Shown: positions 19,706 through 31,067, counted from the stretch's first letter. The stretch is 43,682 nucleotides of DNA from Fragilaria crotonensis (GCA_022925895.1 JAKSYS010000530.1:1-43682); one strand, 5' to 3'. Made by a program: numbers and translations. The notes: generated from the sequence alone by a model not told the origin.

Positions 19706-20326
19706 CAAATAACTTGAAAGAAAAATGTTGCTAAGTCTTTTCCTACAGCCAGAGACGCCAGTATGAGTGCAAGATGGAATGCTCCTTGGGAGCCAGTGTC
19801 TGTCATCAGGCAGCAGTTTTCCCTGACAAACATGAGACTGCATTGCGAACGCTTGAAAATGGTAACAATACCGGATCACGATAACACTATGAAGAGCATG
19901 TGGGTGCTTCTGCATTGCGAAGCATACTGAGCTCCACTGCTGCGTACCCCGCGATTTGATCTCGTGGGGTCAAGCAATGTGTACGTGTGCATTACCGAGA
20001 ATCCATGCACGATTGCAACAATTTGTGAGGTCCGAGAATTTCTCTCGTGTGTCATGCAGATGGGTACTTGCGCTTTAGTCTGAGTACGTAGGATAAGCGC
20101 ACGATTGTGACGAATTGTGAGGGGTCGCGAATTTGGATTGAGGGGTCGCGAATTTGGATTAGCCAATAGCCAAGATTGAGAATCGTGTGAAGGACCATGG
20201 CGGAACAGCATCCAACGAGTCTTCCCTCTTCCCGTTCGATAATCAGCATAGTTATCTTTTCTCATGTAAAAGTAATTCATAGAGTAAAGTGTGCACTGCA
20301 GATAAAATTACATGTAGCCAAGTAGT
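19706..20326. other. Intergenic between convergent genes
   Basis: No gene seen. A 21-bp unit (GAGGGGTCGCGAATTTGGATT) is duplicated exactly in tandem at 20119-20160. Confidence 0.5.
20119..20160. repeat. Exact tandem duplication, 21 bp x 2
   Basis: Two adjacent identical copies, 20119-20139 and 20140-20160. Confidence 0.9.
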
Positions 20327-21037
20327 CTATAATGCTGGATTAAAGTGTACATTCGGCGAGATGTTCATCTCAGCGCCGTGATATTCGGCAGCTGCAACCG
20401 CATGCGCATCAGCAGCGGCGATTGCTAAAGCAAATCTCGCTCCCGGTGCTGAATAGTGCTCTGAAAGTTGTCGCAAGACCAGATCCTTATCATAAAATTG
20501 GTTCTGTTGCACAAAAATGACATCTTGAACCAGAGCATTTCGCCGATCATGTCTGGACCAGCCAATCGACGGGACGCTCCATCGTTCAAGGCCCCTCCGG
20601 GAGTGACCATGTTGAATCCACAGAAGCAGCCCCATATCGGGTTCGAACCGTGCAGAACTCTCCAACGAGTGGAAATACGCACCTTCAATAACGTTCTTGT
20701 ATGACAAACAATTCCCCTCCATATGTCGATTTCTCGATATCTCCATCGCTAACACCTTTCCTCGAGATCGGAAGTGTGAGAGTTCTTCATCACGAAACCA
20801 TCTGCGATCAGGGTCGTCCTCGCAAGGGATCTCGCGAAGCTCATGCATTGCCGAAAACCGAACCTTTTTTGTTCCCTCGCGGTACTGTCGGGCTATTCGT
20901 CTGCGTTTCTGTGGCTGTGTTGCATTAGCATCCATTTGAGTGTAAGAAGAGGCGAAGGAGTTCCCTACGGCTTGCCTGTGAGAGATGCTCCCATCAGGGC
21001 AACAAGGTGGTGGCGTTGTGGGAAGCTCGACAGCCAT
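20327..21037 (-). CDS. RGLE-type conserved diatom protein of unknown function
   Basis: 236 residues from the ATG at 21035-21037. A basic patch (QKRRRIARQYREGTKKVRFS, near residue 45) precedes a helical region. That region holds the signature seen in a large diatom family: DRRWFRDEELSHFR, then HSRRGLERWS, then SRHDRRNALVQDVIFVQQNQ. The pattern W(Y/F)...E..., RGLE, and R.....V...Q..Q is what I recognise; the family has no known activity to my knowledge. It is intact and has no targeting sequence; the basic patch could be a nuclear localisation signal. It ends with an Ala-rich segment. Confidence 0.6.
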   Translation of the reverse strand: MAVELPTTPPPCCPDGSISHRQAVGNSFASSYTQMDANATQPQKRRRIARQYREGTKKVRFSAMHELREIPCEDDPDRRWFRDEELSHFRSRGKVLAMEISRNRHMEGNCLSYKNVIEGAYFHSLESSARFEPDMGLLLWIQHGHSRRGLERWSVPSIGWSRHDRRNALVQDVIFVQQNQFYDKDLVLRQLSEHYSAPGARFALAIAAADAHAVAAAEYHGAEMNISPNVHFNPAL

Positions 21038-21597
21038 GAAGGATAACAAGCATTTATTTCACGCCCTTTTTATGGGCTTCAACTGTGACGAATGAACTTC
21101 CAACGGAACACTTGCTAGAGTGCTCAATTCTTTTGCGCACCAGTCGCGGGTCGCGGTTGTCAAGTTGACTACTCGTACCGGTAATATGTTGAGAAAGTCC
21201 AGTTTTTAAAAATGTTCGACGAACGTTACACTTCGTGCAGAGTGCCGCTGGGGCATGATTCCTTTTGCACCACTTCACCGGTTCGAAATAACGTCTTATC
21301 AGCCCCCATGGTGTGCTTCACTCGCCGAAAATCCATAACATAAACCATCATGAAGATCATGTCATCGTGTCACCCCGTGACCACGTCACGTTTCACGTTT
21401 CCTGTCAATGTCACAATTGGCAACTCCGGAGTTGATCCCCGCACGAATAGCAGGATACATACTACATACGTCGGACGTCGGACCTCATGACGACATCCGG
21501 AAATGCACCTCTTCTGGTAAGCTATTTGTGACGTACCTGGCAATTCACGGGTGAAGCTACACAAAACGCAAAACAGGCAGCATTTGCCGGAGCATAT

Positions 21598-21613
21598 TAC
21601 CAGGTACCTGGTA
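21598..21613. repeat. Perfect 16-bp GTAC palindrome
   Basis: TACCAGGTACCTGGTA, its own reverse complement. Member of the dispersed family. Confidence 0.85.
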
Positions 21614-23785
21614 CTCGCCGTAGTACAGTGCAGCTGCAAAGTTTTTGAGACTGTTCCCTTGTCAATACACTGTTGTTGAGACTCTACTTTTCTTCTCACT
21701 AAAAGGACGATGACAGCAACTTCCACTCAATCCTAGATGAAAACCCACAGCAGGATGGCAATGTTGTTGTAGCAGACCCAATCCAAAATCAAAACATGGT
21801 CCAACATCAAAGGTATCATCTCTGATGTCAGCTCAATTTGGTGTCAGCATCAATGGCCTTCTGGATGAAGCAATTCACGACGTTGTATAATGATGCAGAG
21901 GAAAGTCAGCATAATGGCGGGCTTGAAATAAAGGTGGGTATCTGCATACCCTTGCAATCGATAGCCGCCAGCAAGAGTGCATATGACGTAGTAGTCTACC
22001 TATGAGAAACTCTTCTAACTCTATAAAAGAACAAGGAAAGCCTGTAAACCTCCCTCCCATCCAAGAATTTGAACTCAGCACCACCATGAGTGTTTGTCAT
22101 ATGTGATCACATGTACCTATGCCCTACTATACATGATTGAGCAGATCTTAGTAGAAACGTCAGAAATTTGGTACAACATGAAATGGAAAGGCAAGCCACT
22201 TCAAATTGCAGCAACTGTCACTTCTATGACAAAAAGAATGTAGTAATGCACTTTTTCCACTTTCAGGTTTCATGTTTCAACAGAACACAGACAATTTGAG
22301 CATAACCACCAGCTTTTAATATCCTTGAGGATAGCTGGCATGCGTTAGATTGCTTCCATATGCAGAAGCAAGCAGAAACAGTGTTCCATTATGACCTTTC
22401 TACTTTGTTTTTTGTCTCCTATTCACAATCAATATCGGACATGCTGGTCAGCTTTAGCTAATAGCACCTAGTAATGACACCCTCTCTAAAGCATCACGGA
22501 TATCAAGGCAGATGCTGGATAGTAGCTTGCCAATCATCTGAACAAAAATTGTCATACTAGGGTTGCTCATCCTCAGCAATGATGCTCAGTTAAAAGATTG
22601 ATCTATTTTGATGCTAACAATATTAAGTACAGTTCTCAGATGCCTGATTTGTAGCTCTCCTTACAGCATGCTACGGTACATAGATAAAACCAAAAGGAAA
22701 GAAATCTCCAAAGCTTACTCTCTGCTCACCTTCCGAGCTATTACTAGCAAGGAGGTCATCTGCAATGAAGTTGCTTTGTTGTAAGAGTAGAGGAACGACC
22801 TCCTGTGCCGTTTGAGTATAAAGTATACATATAGGAGTGCCTCCCGGTAATCCAGTGCAGTTCTACTCCGTACTCCTTTATTCGACGAGAACCGAGTCCG
22901 CGGCATGCATTTCGTGTCAGCATGACATCATAGAATTCTGCTCATGCGGAATCTTGATTTATTTCTTGTCGCAGTGAGCTCTTTTTCCGGAACCTTATCA
23001 ACATTTACAAGTTTGTATATGTTATATAATAAAGGTGGTTTTGAATTAAGCCTGCGGAAATTCCGATATCTGCATTGTACGTAGAAAAGGTAGTACTCGT
23101 ACAAATTTGAATTCCAGAGTGCACGAAACATCCCACAATCGTAATTTGTAGGACCACATGGACCCTCAACCCTCAACTGCACACAATCTATTTGTAATAA
23201 CTTTGTAGTTCACCCTTGACTTTACTTTCCAATCTGTGTCTTCTGTTCATGTAGCAACTGTAGTCAGTTGATGTGACAATGGGAGTGAAGCTTTTTGTTT
23301 TTGATTGATATTCAATGCCTTTTTTGAAAGGGCCTCATGACAACAACAACCACTGGTGTACCGAGTTCGACGTACAAACTGTGTACTCCAGTACAGTACT
23401 CGAAGTATGAAAATCTACGGTAGGCAGTGCTACTGGAGAGTTACAGTAGAGCCGCCAATCGACAATTTTTTCCTGTAGAATTGCAGTATTGTTTGGTAGT
23501 AGGTTCGTCTTCGAGGAAATCGGAGCTGCAGTACCACCATCACATGGCAGTTTCATTTATGAAGGATCTCGAAAGGTGTTCATACATGTTAAACATCTAT
23601 ACATATTTTATGCCAGTCTACTATGTGGCTTTCTCATGTATGTATATAATTGTGTATCATTAAAACGGGCTTGGCATGCGCGTTGGGGATTCTTGAAACA
23701 ATGAAACACTAAAGATTCCGTCTTTTGTCTGGCCTCCACGTGTCCAAGCTTGTCCACAGGTTCGATGTACTAAGCATCATTACTG

Positions 23786-23868
23786 TGACGTCATGATGAC
23801 GCGAAATGCATGCCGCGGACTCCGATCCTACATATTGGAACAGTCCCACACGAAACCCGGAGACGTCA
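23786..23868 (+). promoter_or_regulatory. Cluster of CRE/CCRE-like bZIP sites
   Basis: TGACGTCA at 23786-23793, TGACGC at 23797-23802 and ACGTCA at 23863-23868, all 135-220 bp before the ATG of the plastid membrane protein. These three words equal the three CO2/cAMP-responsive elements described for the pyrenoidal carbonic anhydrase promoter of Phaeodactylum. That they control this gene is inferred from position only. Confidence 0.4.
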
Positions 23869-24004
23869 ACTTGAACAGGTCGATGGAAGCCAGCACATGC
23901 TGTGTATGTATTTCAAGTCAGTGATGTCGAATTGACTCACTCACCATTGTGCATTCACCGAACTGTAGGAGTTGCCTCCTTTCGATAAACTAGCGAGAAC
24001 AAAC

Positions 24005-24736
24005 ATGATGTCAAGTACTTTCATCGCCACCTTCTTGCTGCTGGCGAGCTGTAAAGGATTTCAGGGACCAGCATTCAAGATAAAGTCGTCCGTGTCCCAT
24101 TTGCTGGCAAAGAAAAAGACTGCCACAAGTTCGGGGCAAGGATTCGGGGCTGTGCCATCCCCAGCGCCTAGGAAGGATCCTGACAATGGTTCAAGCGTGA
24201 TTTCTGGTAGCGGTCTGCAGAGTATCGAGAATGGAGGATCCAACGCCATTCCGACGTTTGCCCAGTCCACCGCTCCTCCGCTTGACCCAAATCTACCTGT
24301 CGGAGAGCGCACTAAGAAGATCTTGGCAGATCAGTACGGCCTTCGAACATTAGAACAACAACGAATGGAGGAGAAACTCCAGGAGCAGCGACTCAAATTT
24401 GAGCGCCTCAAGCAAGAAGCTGAGAAAAATGAAGATTTCGACATTTTGACAGTGCTGCCAGCACCACTCATCATTGGAATTGATCGATTTCTCAAGATTG
24501 GGCTTGCAGTTTGCGTGGTTCTCTTTGTTGCCGGTGGTATTGGAATAACTGCCGAGGCCTGGTCGGCTGCTTCCGGTTCCCCTCTCCCGGAAGATTTTGA
24601 CTCGTTCATCGTCAACGTCGTCGAACCCAACTTTACACCGGGTTTGCTTGTACTATTGGGCTTCTCTGTTTCGTTGGGAATCTTTGCATCAGCACAACTT
24701 GGTTCGAGCGCTTCAGTATATTCGGAAGATCGCTAG
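24005..24736 (+). CDS. Probable plastid membrane protein, unknown function
   Basis: Intact 243-residue protein. A signal-peptide-like start (MMSSTFIATFLLLASCKGF) ends at a Phe with flanking Gln-Gly-Pro that resembles the plastid ASAFAP site; a Ser/Lys-rich transit stretch follows. A charged coiled-coil segment (about residues 115-150, LEQQRMEEKLQEQRLKFERL) leads into a first membrane helix (FLKIGLAVCVVLFVAGGIGI). A second helix follows near the end (LLVLLGFSVSLGIFASAQL). The two helices and short tail suggest an integral plastid or thylakoid membrane protein. I do not recognise the family. The upstream region has a cluster of bZIP-type sites that could link it to CO2 or light. Confidence 0.6.
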   Translation: MMSSTFIATFLLLASCKGFQGPAFKIKSSVSHLLAKKKTATSSGQGFGAVPSPAPRKDPDNGSSVISGSGLQSIENGGSNAIPTFAQSTAPPLDPNLPVGERTKKILADQYGLRTLEQQRMEEKLQEQRLKFERLKQEAEKNEDFDILTVLPAPLIIGIDRFLKIGLAVCVVLFVAGGIGITAEAWSAASGSPLPEDFDSFIVNVVEPNFTPGLLVLLGFSVSLGIFASAQLGSSASVYSEDR

Positions 24737-24887
24737 AGGGCACTGTTTGCAGTGGTGTAGCGCAGAATGGTAGCGCATGCCGCAGTAACTCAAATCCGCC
24801 TTGGACATGTGGTAGAAACTACAGGAAAGAATGCCCTCGTAGCAAATGGTGATTTTATGATAGTACAGGTGCTATCCCCCTCGACCT

Positions 24888-26423
24888 CTATGACAAGGGT
24901 TTGTGCAGGCGTCGTTCCAGAAATAGCTCTTTTAACTCGCTAGTTTCTGCTGCTTCCACCGTTTGGCGCGACGTAAGTGTCCACACTTCCATCCTGTCAA
25001 TAAAGAACTCGTTTCCCACGCAATCCCCATCCCTTCCGAAGAGTTTCGGATTACAAAAAGTGGCACACGAATTGGATTCCCCTCCCCTAACATCCCCATC
25101 AAGTAATAATCCAATGCCACTCGACTGTTGCTTGTAGGGCGAATCGCCCGGGTGCAACCATGCCCCACCGCCGACTGCAAGAATTTGTGCGGAGCAGTAC
25201 TGAACGTGCGTATCGCTGCCTGTATACGGATACACTTCGATCTTGTCGTCGTAGGAACGAAATAAGAATGCTTCCCCGGCTCCAAACCATCCCTTTTGAA
25301 GTCTCCAAGGAGTATTGGTGAATGAACCAAAGACTGTCCCATCGGTGGCCTTGATGGCAAGGATCGTACTTTGTGAAGCACGAATCTTGGTGAGGAGTGA
25401 AACCATGGATGATTCGTCTTGTGTAGAATCAAATTTTAGCCAGTAATTGCGAGTGGCAAGGTCATCCGGCAGAAAACCTCGCAGTGCATCCATCAATTTT
25501 TCGGATAAGACGCGATCGACTGGGATGTTTCCAAGAAGATGTGGTGCAAATGTTTCGGTCGCGCGAGCACGATCAGGCACATCAAGCCCTTGCACCGAAT
25601 GGAGCGGACTAGGAAGGTGGTCTGCGTATTCTTCTCCGTCGTCATATGAGTGACTTGCATACAAGGTCTGTTCAAAGGATCCACAATTGTTGAAGAATAT
25701 ATCTTCTTCGCGAGACCGATTGAGTGAAGCTGATTTCAAGGCACCGTCGACGCTAAAATGTGAAGAGTCTGCGGACATGACCTCTATTCTCGAATTATTG
25801 TCGTCCCCGGTTGGTGATTGAGACCGCGATTGCTTTTCGGAGATCGTGCGTTGGCTTATCGGCATGCTTTTATCTGGCGAGGAAGGTGGAGTCGTGAACA
25901 AGGGATCTTCCTTGAGTTGGTGAAGGGAGCTCTCAATCTCGGATAGTCGATCCGACATCGGGTCCACTGACGACACGTCACTCGCATCTGTATCGTTGTC
26001 ATTCAACAGGCGGTGTAGGAAGGAAAGCTCAGACACTGTTAAGCGATGCTCCTTCTCAAGTATTTGCTTGTGGAGGAGTTGACACGCACTTTCGAACCGG
26101 GCTCGCGCCACCAGTGCCAGCTCCACATCATTATTTGTTTGCTGCTTGATAGGTTGCCTTTGCCTCGTCTCTTTCTGCGTGTTCAGATCCGGTTTCGCAT
26201 TCTCGCTCGTCGCTGTTTTCGTTCGATCGATGCTTGCGACATTCAAAGAAGCCAGGGCATTACCCGGAGCGCTTTCTTGCTTGCTATGTAAGTTTGGTTC
26301 GCCCAGCGTTCGCGACGGCTGAGCCACAAATTTTTTTGGCAGTTGGGGTTCATTCTCCAACGCAACGTGTGCATTATTGTAACCATTCGACCCTGGAAGC
26401 TTCGGAAAGCATCGAAAGGGCAT
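24888..26423 (-). CDS. TLDc-domain protein
   Basis: 511 residues, intact, from the ATG at 26421-26423. The first about 290 residues are polar and low-complexity, with one helical segment (ARARFESACQLLHKQILEKE). The C-terminal 200 form a TLDc domain: YWLKFDSTQDESSMVSLL, then ILAIKATDGTVFGSFTNTPW, then WFGAGEAFLFRS, then GGGAWLHPG...GIGLLLDGDVRGGESNSCAT and ending DRMEVWTL. In animals TLDc proteins such as OXR1 protect against oxidative stress and bind the V-ATPase. In this protein the GGG-insert-GLLLD order is kept with an insert of about 14 residues (LHPGDSPYKQQSSG). Stop to stop it converges with the plastid membrane protein gene, 150 bp apart. Confidence 0.8.
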   Translation of the reverse strand: MPFRCFPKLPGSNGYNNAHVALENEPQLPKKFVAQPSRTLGEPNLHSKQESAPGNALASLNVASIDRTKTATSENAKPDLNTQKETRQRQPIKQQTNNDVELALVARARFESACQLLHKQILEKEHRLTVSELSFLHRLLNDNDTDASDVSSVDPMSDRLSEIESSLHQLKEDPLFTTPPSSPDKSMPISQRTISEKQSRSQSPTGDDNNSRIEVMSADSSHFSVDGALKSASLNRSREEDIFFNNCGSFEQTLYASHSYDDGEEYADHLPSPLHSVQGLDVPDRARATETFAPHLLGNIPVDRVLSEKLMDALRGFLPDDLATRNYWLKFDSTQDESSMVSLLTKIRASQSTILAIKATDGTVFGSFTNTPWRLQKGWFGAGEAFLFRSYDDKIEVYPYTGSDTHVQYCSAQILAVGGGAWLHPGDSPYKQQSSGIGLLLDGDVRGGESNSCATFCNPKLFGRDGDCVGNEFFIDRMEVWTLTSRQTVEAAETSELKELFLERRLHKPLS

Positions 26424-27494
26424 GACGGCGATAGCTCACGCAAGGAATGTTCTTGGTCCTCAGAGGTGCATGTATGCAACTCTTGATATTTTCATTCTGG
26501 TTTCATCGATTTGCTGTTGCTACTCGTACCATTTGTTGCTGTATGTGCAACGGATGCACTCCGGTGTGGCGTGTGGCATGCGGAGTTTGGCTGCCTCCTG
26601 TAAATGCAATCGAACTCACATGCTCCACATACGCGCCTGCCAACCCTTCCCACTTTTAGATATATCAATTTATTCATATCATGTGTCCAACATGACATCG
26701 AAACAGTCTATTTACGTCGTTTTCGTTTGCACCTTTCGATGCTAAAAATCTGTGGGTTATCGGCCGAAATCAAAAACGAGTTCAAAAACGGCGATAGTGA
26801 GGCGCTCGTATTCTACATATTTACATAATTGTCAATATGGTCGGTAAATGACGGGTTGCCGTAGAATACGAAAAAACCCGAATTCTAAAATCGCCCGCAC
26901 TCATGTCCTGCGCATACTGAAGAAGTTCGACATCCGTTTAAACAAATCCACCGGTAGGGTGTTTGCTTCCTGGAGGATGATTAAAGGCGAACTGTCTTGA
27001 GCCGAGAGCCGAACAGACAGAATAGTCTATCGGTCAGCATTCAGCATGACACTTGCCTGCTGTCAAATAGGACCACCTCCTATGCACTATGCACCGTTGA
27101 GAAAGTCTGGCCTCTCACAGTACACATGAAAACAATGGCGAGCTTAATTACAGTTTGTGAAGGATCGGCGAAACATGCAAAACTATTGCAAATACATAAA
27201 AACGTTTGTCATTCAATATAATTCTTGACTCTTGACCAATTCTAATGAGCAACACCAACAACACGCGTTCTTAGGATGCAAGGTCATGGTGGTATGGCGA
27301 TGCTTGGAAGGCAGACTTTCATCGAGACAAGATTCTTCAAGGATGAACGATAGCGCCATGCAAATTATGTGATGATGCCATTTAATCCAGACGGATTATC
27401 CTTTCACTTTAAGCGATTCGCATGGTAGACCCTCATTTGGATAGAAAAGCACTCCAAGGATCGATGCTTTTCCGCGCGCGAGACTGATGCCAAC
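26424..27494. other. Intergenic with a hairpin
   Basis: No gene seen. A hairpin-forming inverted repeat lies at 26807-26870 (separate entry). Confidence 0.5.
26807..26870. repeat. Two-stage inverted repeat (hairpin)
   Basis: CGTATTCTAC (26807-26816) pairs with GTAGAATACG (26861-26870). Inside it ATTTAC (26819-26824) pairs with GTAAAT (26844-26849). It could be a structured RNA or chance; no homologue is known to me. Confidence 0.4.
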
Positions 27495-28405
27495 CTAGTT
27501 GCATGAAAGCAAAGTAATGTCAAAGTAGAGCATCGCACCGGCCCCAGCGCCGATGTCTTGCGAGCCATATCCAGCCTTCGGCGGAATAATGAGCTTTCGT
27601 TTTCCACCAACTCTCATACCTTGGAGACCAATATCCCAACCCTGAATGACTTCACCTTTTCCCAATCGAAATGAAAATTTGTTGGAGCTGTCCAGCACAG
27701 TCCCGAATTTGCCTCCAGTCAATCGGTACTTGACAGTCACCGCCATCTTGTCTTGAACTAATACACCTGTTCCTACTACAAGATCCATGTATTGAACTCC
27801 CAATCGAAGGGTAGTCATGCCCGTGGCATCGTCAGTACTCCGTGGAACACCTTATGAAAAATGTCAAGATCCCGATCATCCGTAGGTTTCGCTGTATCGT
27901 CTTTCTTGATCATGCTGGCTTTAGCATCCTTCTTTGCCTGCACCGCTTTGGTCCCACCAGGGGCATTCATTTCCCTCCGCAACTTCTTCTGCTGTCGAAG
28001 TTTCTTCTCTTTTCGCAATTCCTTGGCAAGAATATGCTGCTGTTCCTTGAGATATTGCTTTCGTTCTTCCTTTTTCCGACGACTCTTCTCCGCCCTGGCT
28101 TCTTCAGGCGTCAATGCCACCGATGACAACGTGCCATTAGTGTCGTCAGCTACGGTACTTTTTTTCTGAGCCGCCTTCTTTGCCGCACGAAGTTCCTTTT
28201 TACTCATGGGTCGTACCCCATCATCCAACTGAGATACTACAACTCCGGCAGGAACCGGAGCGCTCCCGCGATCTTGAGGGTTGTTGTCGTCAGCACTACC
28301 ACTAGAACCACCAGTCGTCTTGAGTCTCTTTTGAACCCTCAGGTGGTCGAGGTCGTTGTCCCCTTGTCGTATTCGCACGCTCATGTTGGGTGATGCCGGT
28401 TTCAT
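27495..28405 (-). CDS. Nuclear-type FKBP peptidyl-prolyl isomerase with Lys-rich N-terminus, one frameshift
   Basis: The ATG is at 28403-28405. About 190 residues of highly basic sequence (MSKKELRAAKKAAQKK and EKSRRKKEERKQYLKEQQ) are followed by the FKBP domain. That domain has VVGTGVLVQDKMAVTVKYRL, LGKGEVIQGWDIGLQGMRVG and GKRKLIIPPKAGYGSQ, which cover the core Tyr, Phe, Val-Ile-Trp and Tyr pocket residues. A charged N-terminus plus C-terminal FKBP is the layout of nucleolar FKBPs of the Fpr3/4 and FKBP39/46 kind, which act on histones or ribosome assembly. The two halves are in different frames: near 27815-27835 one base appears missing, since DDATG before MTTLRLGVQY reads on in the new frame. 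No splice sites explain it. Confidence 0.75.
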
Positions 28406-28877
28406 TCTTTGCGGGCTAAAATGAACAAAGAACTTAACAACTACTCCGGAACTCCGGAGTACATGTACACATGTACCACGTACAAGAACCTTCAGCGAGA
28501 CAGTACAAGTAGTTGAGAATCTCGTCGCATGAGATACGGTAGGTTTCGCTAGCCGTAGGTCTACTTGACGTTCCTAAGGATGCGCCATAATTTTCGTGGC
28601 CCTGAGACTCGACTCACCAATCTGGTACTGAGCACACATTCAAGTCGTGTGTTCAATAGATACAGCTTTTCCGACTTCGGAGGGGGTGTAGTATTTAGTA
28701 GTACAGTACAAGGTATGCATACCACGGGCGATCAATTCCCACCCCGTCAAAAGCGAGGTTTCACACTCCACACAACAAAGTTTGACGGCCGATAGTCTAT
28801 GATAGGGTAGTAAGAGATGTGCATTGACAACATACTGCATGGACATAACGTAAATGGGGTCATAATTAGATCACCCT
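28406..28877. other. Intergenic between two same-strand genes
   Basis: No gene seen. GTAC and ACTCCGGAGT words occur at about 28440-28475. It would contain the FKBP promoter, downstream of which lies the TatD 3' end. Confidence 0.4.
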
Positions 28878-30353
28878 TTAGGGTCCCATGTCAGCGTCCA
28901 TGAGTATGGAAGCTAAAATGTCATCGTCGATGTTGCGTTCTGTATCATCTTTCTGCACCTCAACTGCCCCTTCTTTTCTTCTTCTTCTTTTGTTTGCTCT
29001 CTATTTGTTCGTCAGCAATCTCACCTCCGGCAGCAGCTGCTTCTTCTTCCGCTTGTTCTTTATCCAGCTGCTTCTGTTTCGCAACTCTAGCGCTTGCTTC
29101 TTCAATTGCTTGCCGCGCCCTTTCTACAAGTCCCTTACCGTACAAGCGAATGGTGTTTTCCGACGCTGCTCGGGCGACTTGTTCTGGTGAAATTTTTTGG
29201 GTTCGGCCACGGCAATAGCACAATACGTGACCAATGCACTGTGGGAGAATGCCTTGCGACCCATGGATTTCGCCCGGCAGGAGCCGGAATGACGTTATCG
29301 GTTTCCAACAATAGTCGATTCAGTGGAACGTCAAAGGCACATTCGTGTGCGATGGCAGCTTTGGCGAACCCGACAGTCGGATTCATGCCAATATATAATG
29401 AGTCCGGAAAGGCAGCCAGCAGTTTCATCATGGTTTCTGACTTTCCAGTCCAACAGGACAAGTGTATTTGTAGTGGTGGTGAGGGCGTCTCCTTCTGATG
29501 ATCCTCGTCACCATCGGGTACCGCGTCCAACAACACCTTGGCGAGATCCTTCATAACTCGCTTTTGCGTTTCGTCATCCTCCACGGTCCCCACCCGGATT
29601 TGTACCGGAACACCTTCTTGCAATGCCGCTTGGCAGGTTGCCTTGAGGCGGCGGAGTTGTGTGTCTGCACTAGTTCGAGCAAGGCAATCGGCAGCGTAGT
29701 CCAACTTGGCACAAAATCCAACGACCCGATCGTCTTCGTCCAGGGCATCAACCAGAGCGTCGACTGCCACATTGTACTGTTCTTGTTCGGGATCGTCGTC
29801 GTCATCTCCTCCTTCCAGAAAGGCATGTCCGAGACCAATAACAAAGAATAAATTGGAATCTGCTTCCAACATTGTCGTAACGCGTGGTGCATTCTTCGTC
29901 CAAGGTTTGTTGGCCTTAATGTATTGTCTGCAAATGGCGCCTCCGTACAATGGAGTAGATATCGCGGTGTTGTAGGTGGAGACACATTTTCTTTCGGAGA
30001 GCTTCAACAAGATTGCGAGACCATCAATTGATGCCCCCACATCGCAGCCAGCGTCAAAGACAAAGTATGGATTGTCGTTGTCGACACTAAGGCCGACCGG
30101 AAGTTCACCAACAGTAGCGTCGTCCTTAGCGACGGTTGTAGAGGACGCCTTTCTGGAAGTCTTGTGCGAGATTCCTGCCGGCCCCACTGATGACAGCCGG
30201 AATAATTGGAATGGTTGAAGTAGAGCTTTTCTTGGGACAGGCATCGCCGTCGTGACCCTTGGCTCCACAATAGGGACATTTAGGTTTCTTGATGTTACTG
30301 CTGTTTACTTTCTTTGATCTACCCGCTCGACCCCCGAACTTTGACGAGTACAT
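28878..30353 (-). CDS. TatD-like metal-dependent hydrolase with N-terminal zinc knuckle, several frameshifts
   Basis: The ATG is at 30351-30353. Residues 27-40 form a CCHC zinc knuckle (CPYCGAKGHDGDAC, spacing C-2-C-4-H-4-C). The TatD barrel follows with FVFDAGCDVGASID, FFVIGLGHAF for the usual GLHP, QIHLSCWTGKSETMM for the HC..G motif, and LLLETDNVIPAPAGRNPW with the metal-binding Asp. A Lys/Glu-rich tail ends in NIDDDILASILMDADMGP. TatD enzymes are metal-dependent nucleases linked to DNA repair and apoptosis-type DNA breakdown. Four frame changes lie near 30175, 29225, a six-T run at 29193-29198 and 28970. Each continues sensible family sequence in the next frame, so one-base indels are the likely cause. 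Confidence 0.65.
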
Positions 30354-31067
30354 GGTTGGAATGTGGATGAATGTTACTAGTTATAGTGTGACTGACGTTT
30401 CTCGGCTTCAGTGCTGCTCCGGGCATGACAGATGATCCGACAACTGAAATGCCGATTGTGTTTTTTTTTTGTCATGAGGGTGCTTGTATGATACAGTACC
30501 TGGTGCTCCGAGGTGTCCGTACTGCAGTCATAAGAAGTTCTCGCCATTGAAAAAAATGGATGGTCACTAGCCTGCAGTCTGCAGTAATGCGAACTGTGCA
30601 TAAGCCACCGGTACATACAGTTTAAATCCGGTATGAGCACATACATAGCTACTTCTAACTTGTCACTTAGGAACTATGATACAATCTCTATGACACAGTA
30701 GGTCGATATTGCTCGTTCTCTTTACTCTGGATCTGGAGACCCTGGTATCGTGGTATTGCAAGGTGCGAGGTGCAAGTTCTCCAGAAGGATTCATTTCTGT
30801 AAGCTACTCAACTGGTTTATTCCAACTTCTTGTTCGGTGGATCCACCGCTGTCACCCTTACTTTTGTCACAGATGTCGACGCTTTAATGCGCAATCTTGA
30901 GGTGTTGTTATGCTTAAAGTTATATCTCTACTCTCAGCTATGACATTCATCAGTAGATTTACTAATCCTTCCGTCATAGATTGCCGTACCAGCAACCTGT
31001 TACTTTCACTTCTTCTACTTCTTCTATTACTGAACCGCAATGACGCGTTTCTCGCAAAACATCCACA
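30354..31067. other. Intergenic
   Basis: No gene seen. A long T run lies at about 30462-30470 and a GTACCTGG word near 30496. The preceding gene's promoter would be at its left end. Confidence 0.45.

Larger units (their letters stand above)
21038..24004. other. Long gene-poor region with AT-rich island
   Basis: No supported gene in nearly 3 kb. 21598-21613 is a perfect GTAC palindrome. 21750-22710 is AT-rich with scattered short frames (minus-strand NPSMTIFVQMIGKLLSSICL near 22500-22565) and resembles the island at 1.9-4.6 kb in texture. 23380-23470 has more GTAC words. 23780-23870 carries CRE-type sites before the next gene. Confidence 0.5.

Noticed and set aside
21054-21278. Cys-rich 74-codon frame on the minus strand (CKRNHAPAALCTKC)
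   Set aside because: No ATG start, one Cys pair only, no upstream coding; not supported as a gene.
24755-24850. tRNA-like D-arm (TAGCGCAGAATGGTAGCGC) after the plastid membrane protein gene
   Set aside because: The A-box and D-stem fit, but no anticodon stem, T-arm or GGTTCGA B-box follows and the acceptor cannot pair. At most a tRNA-derived scrap.
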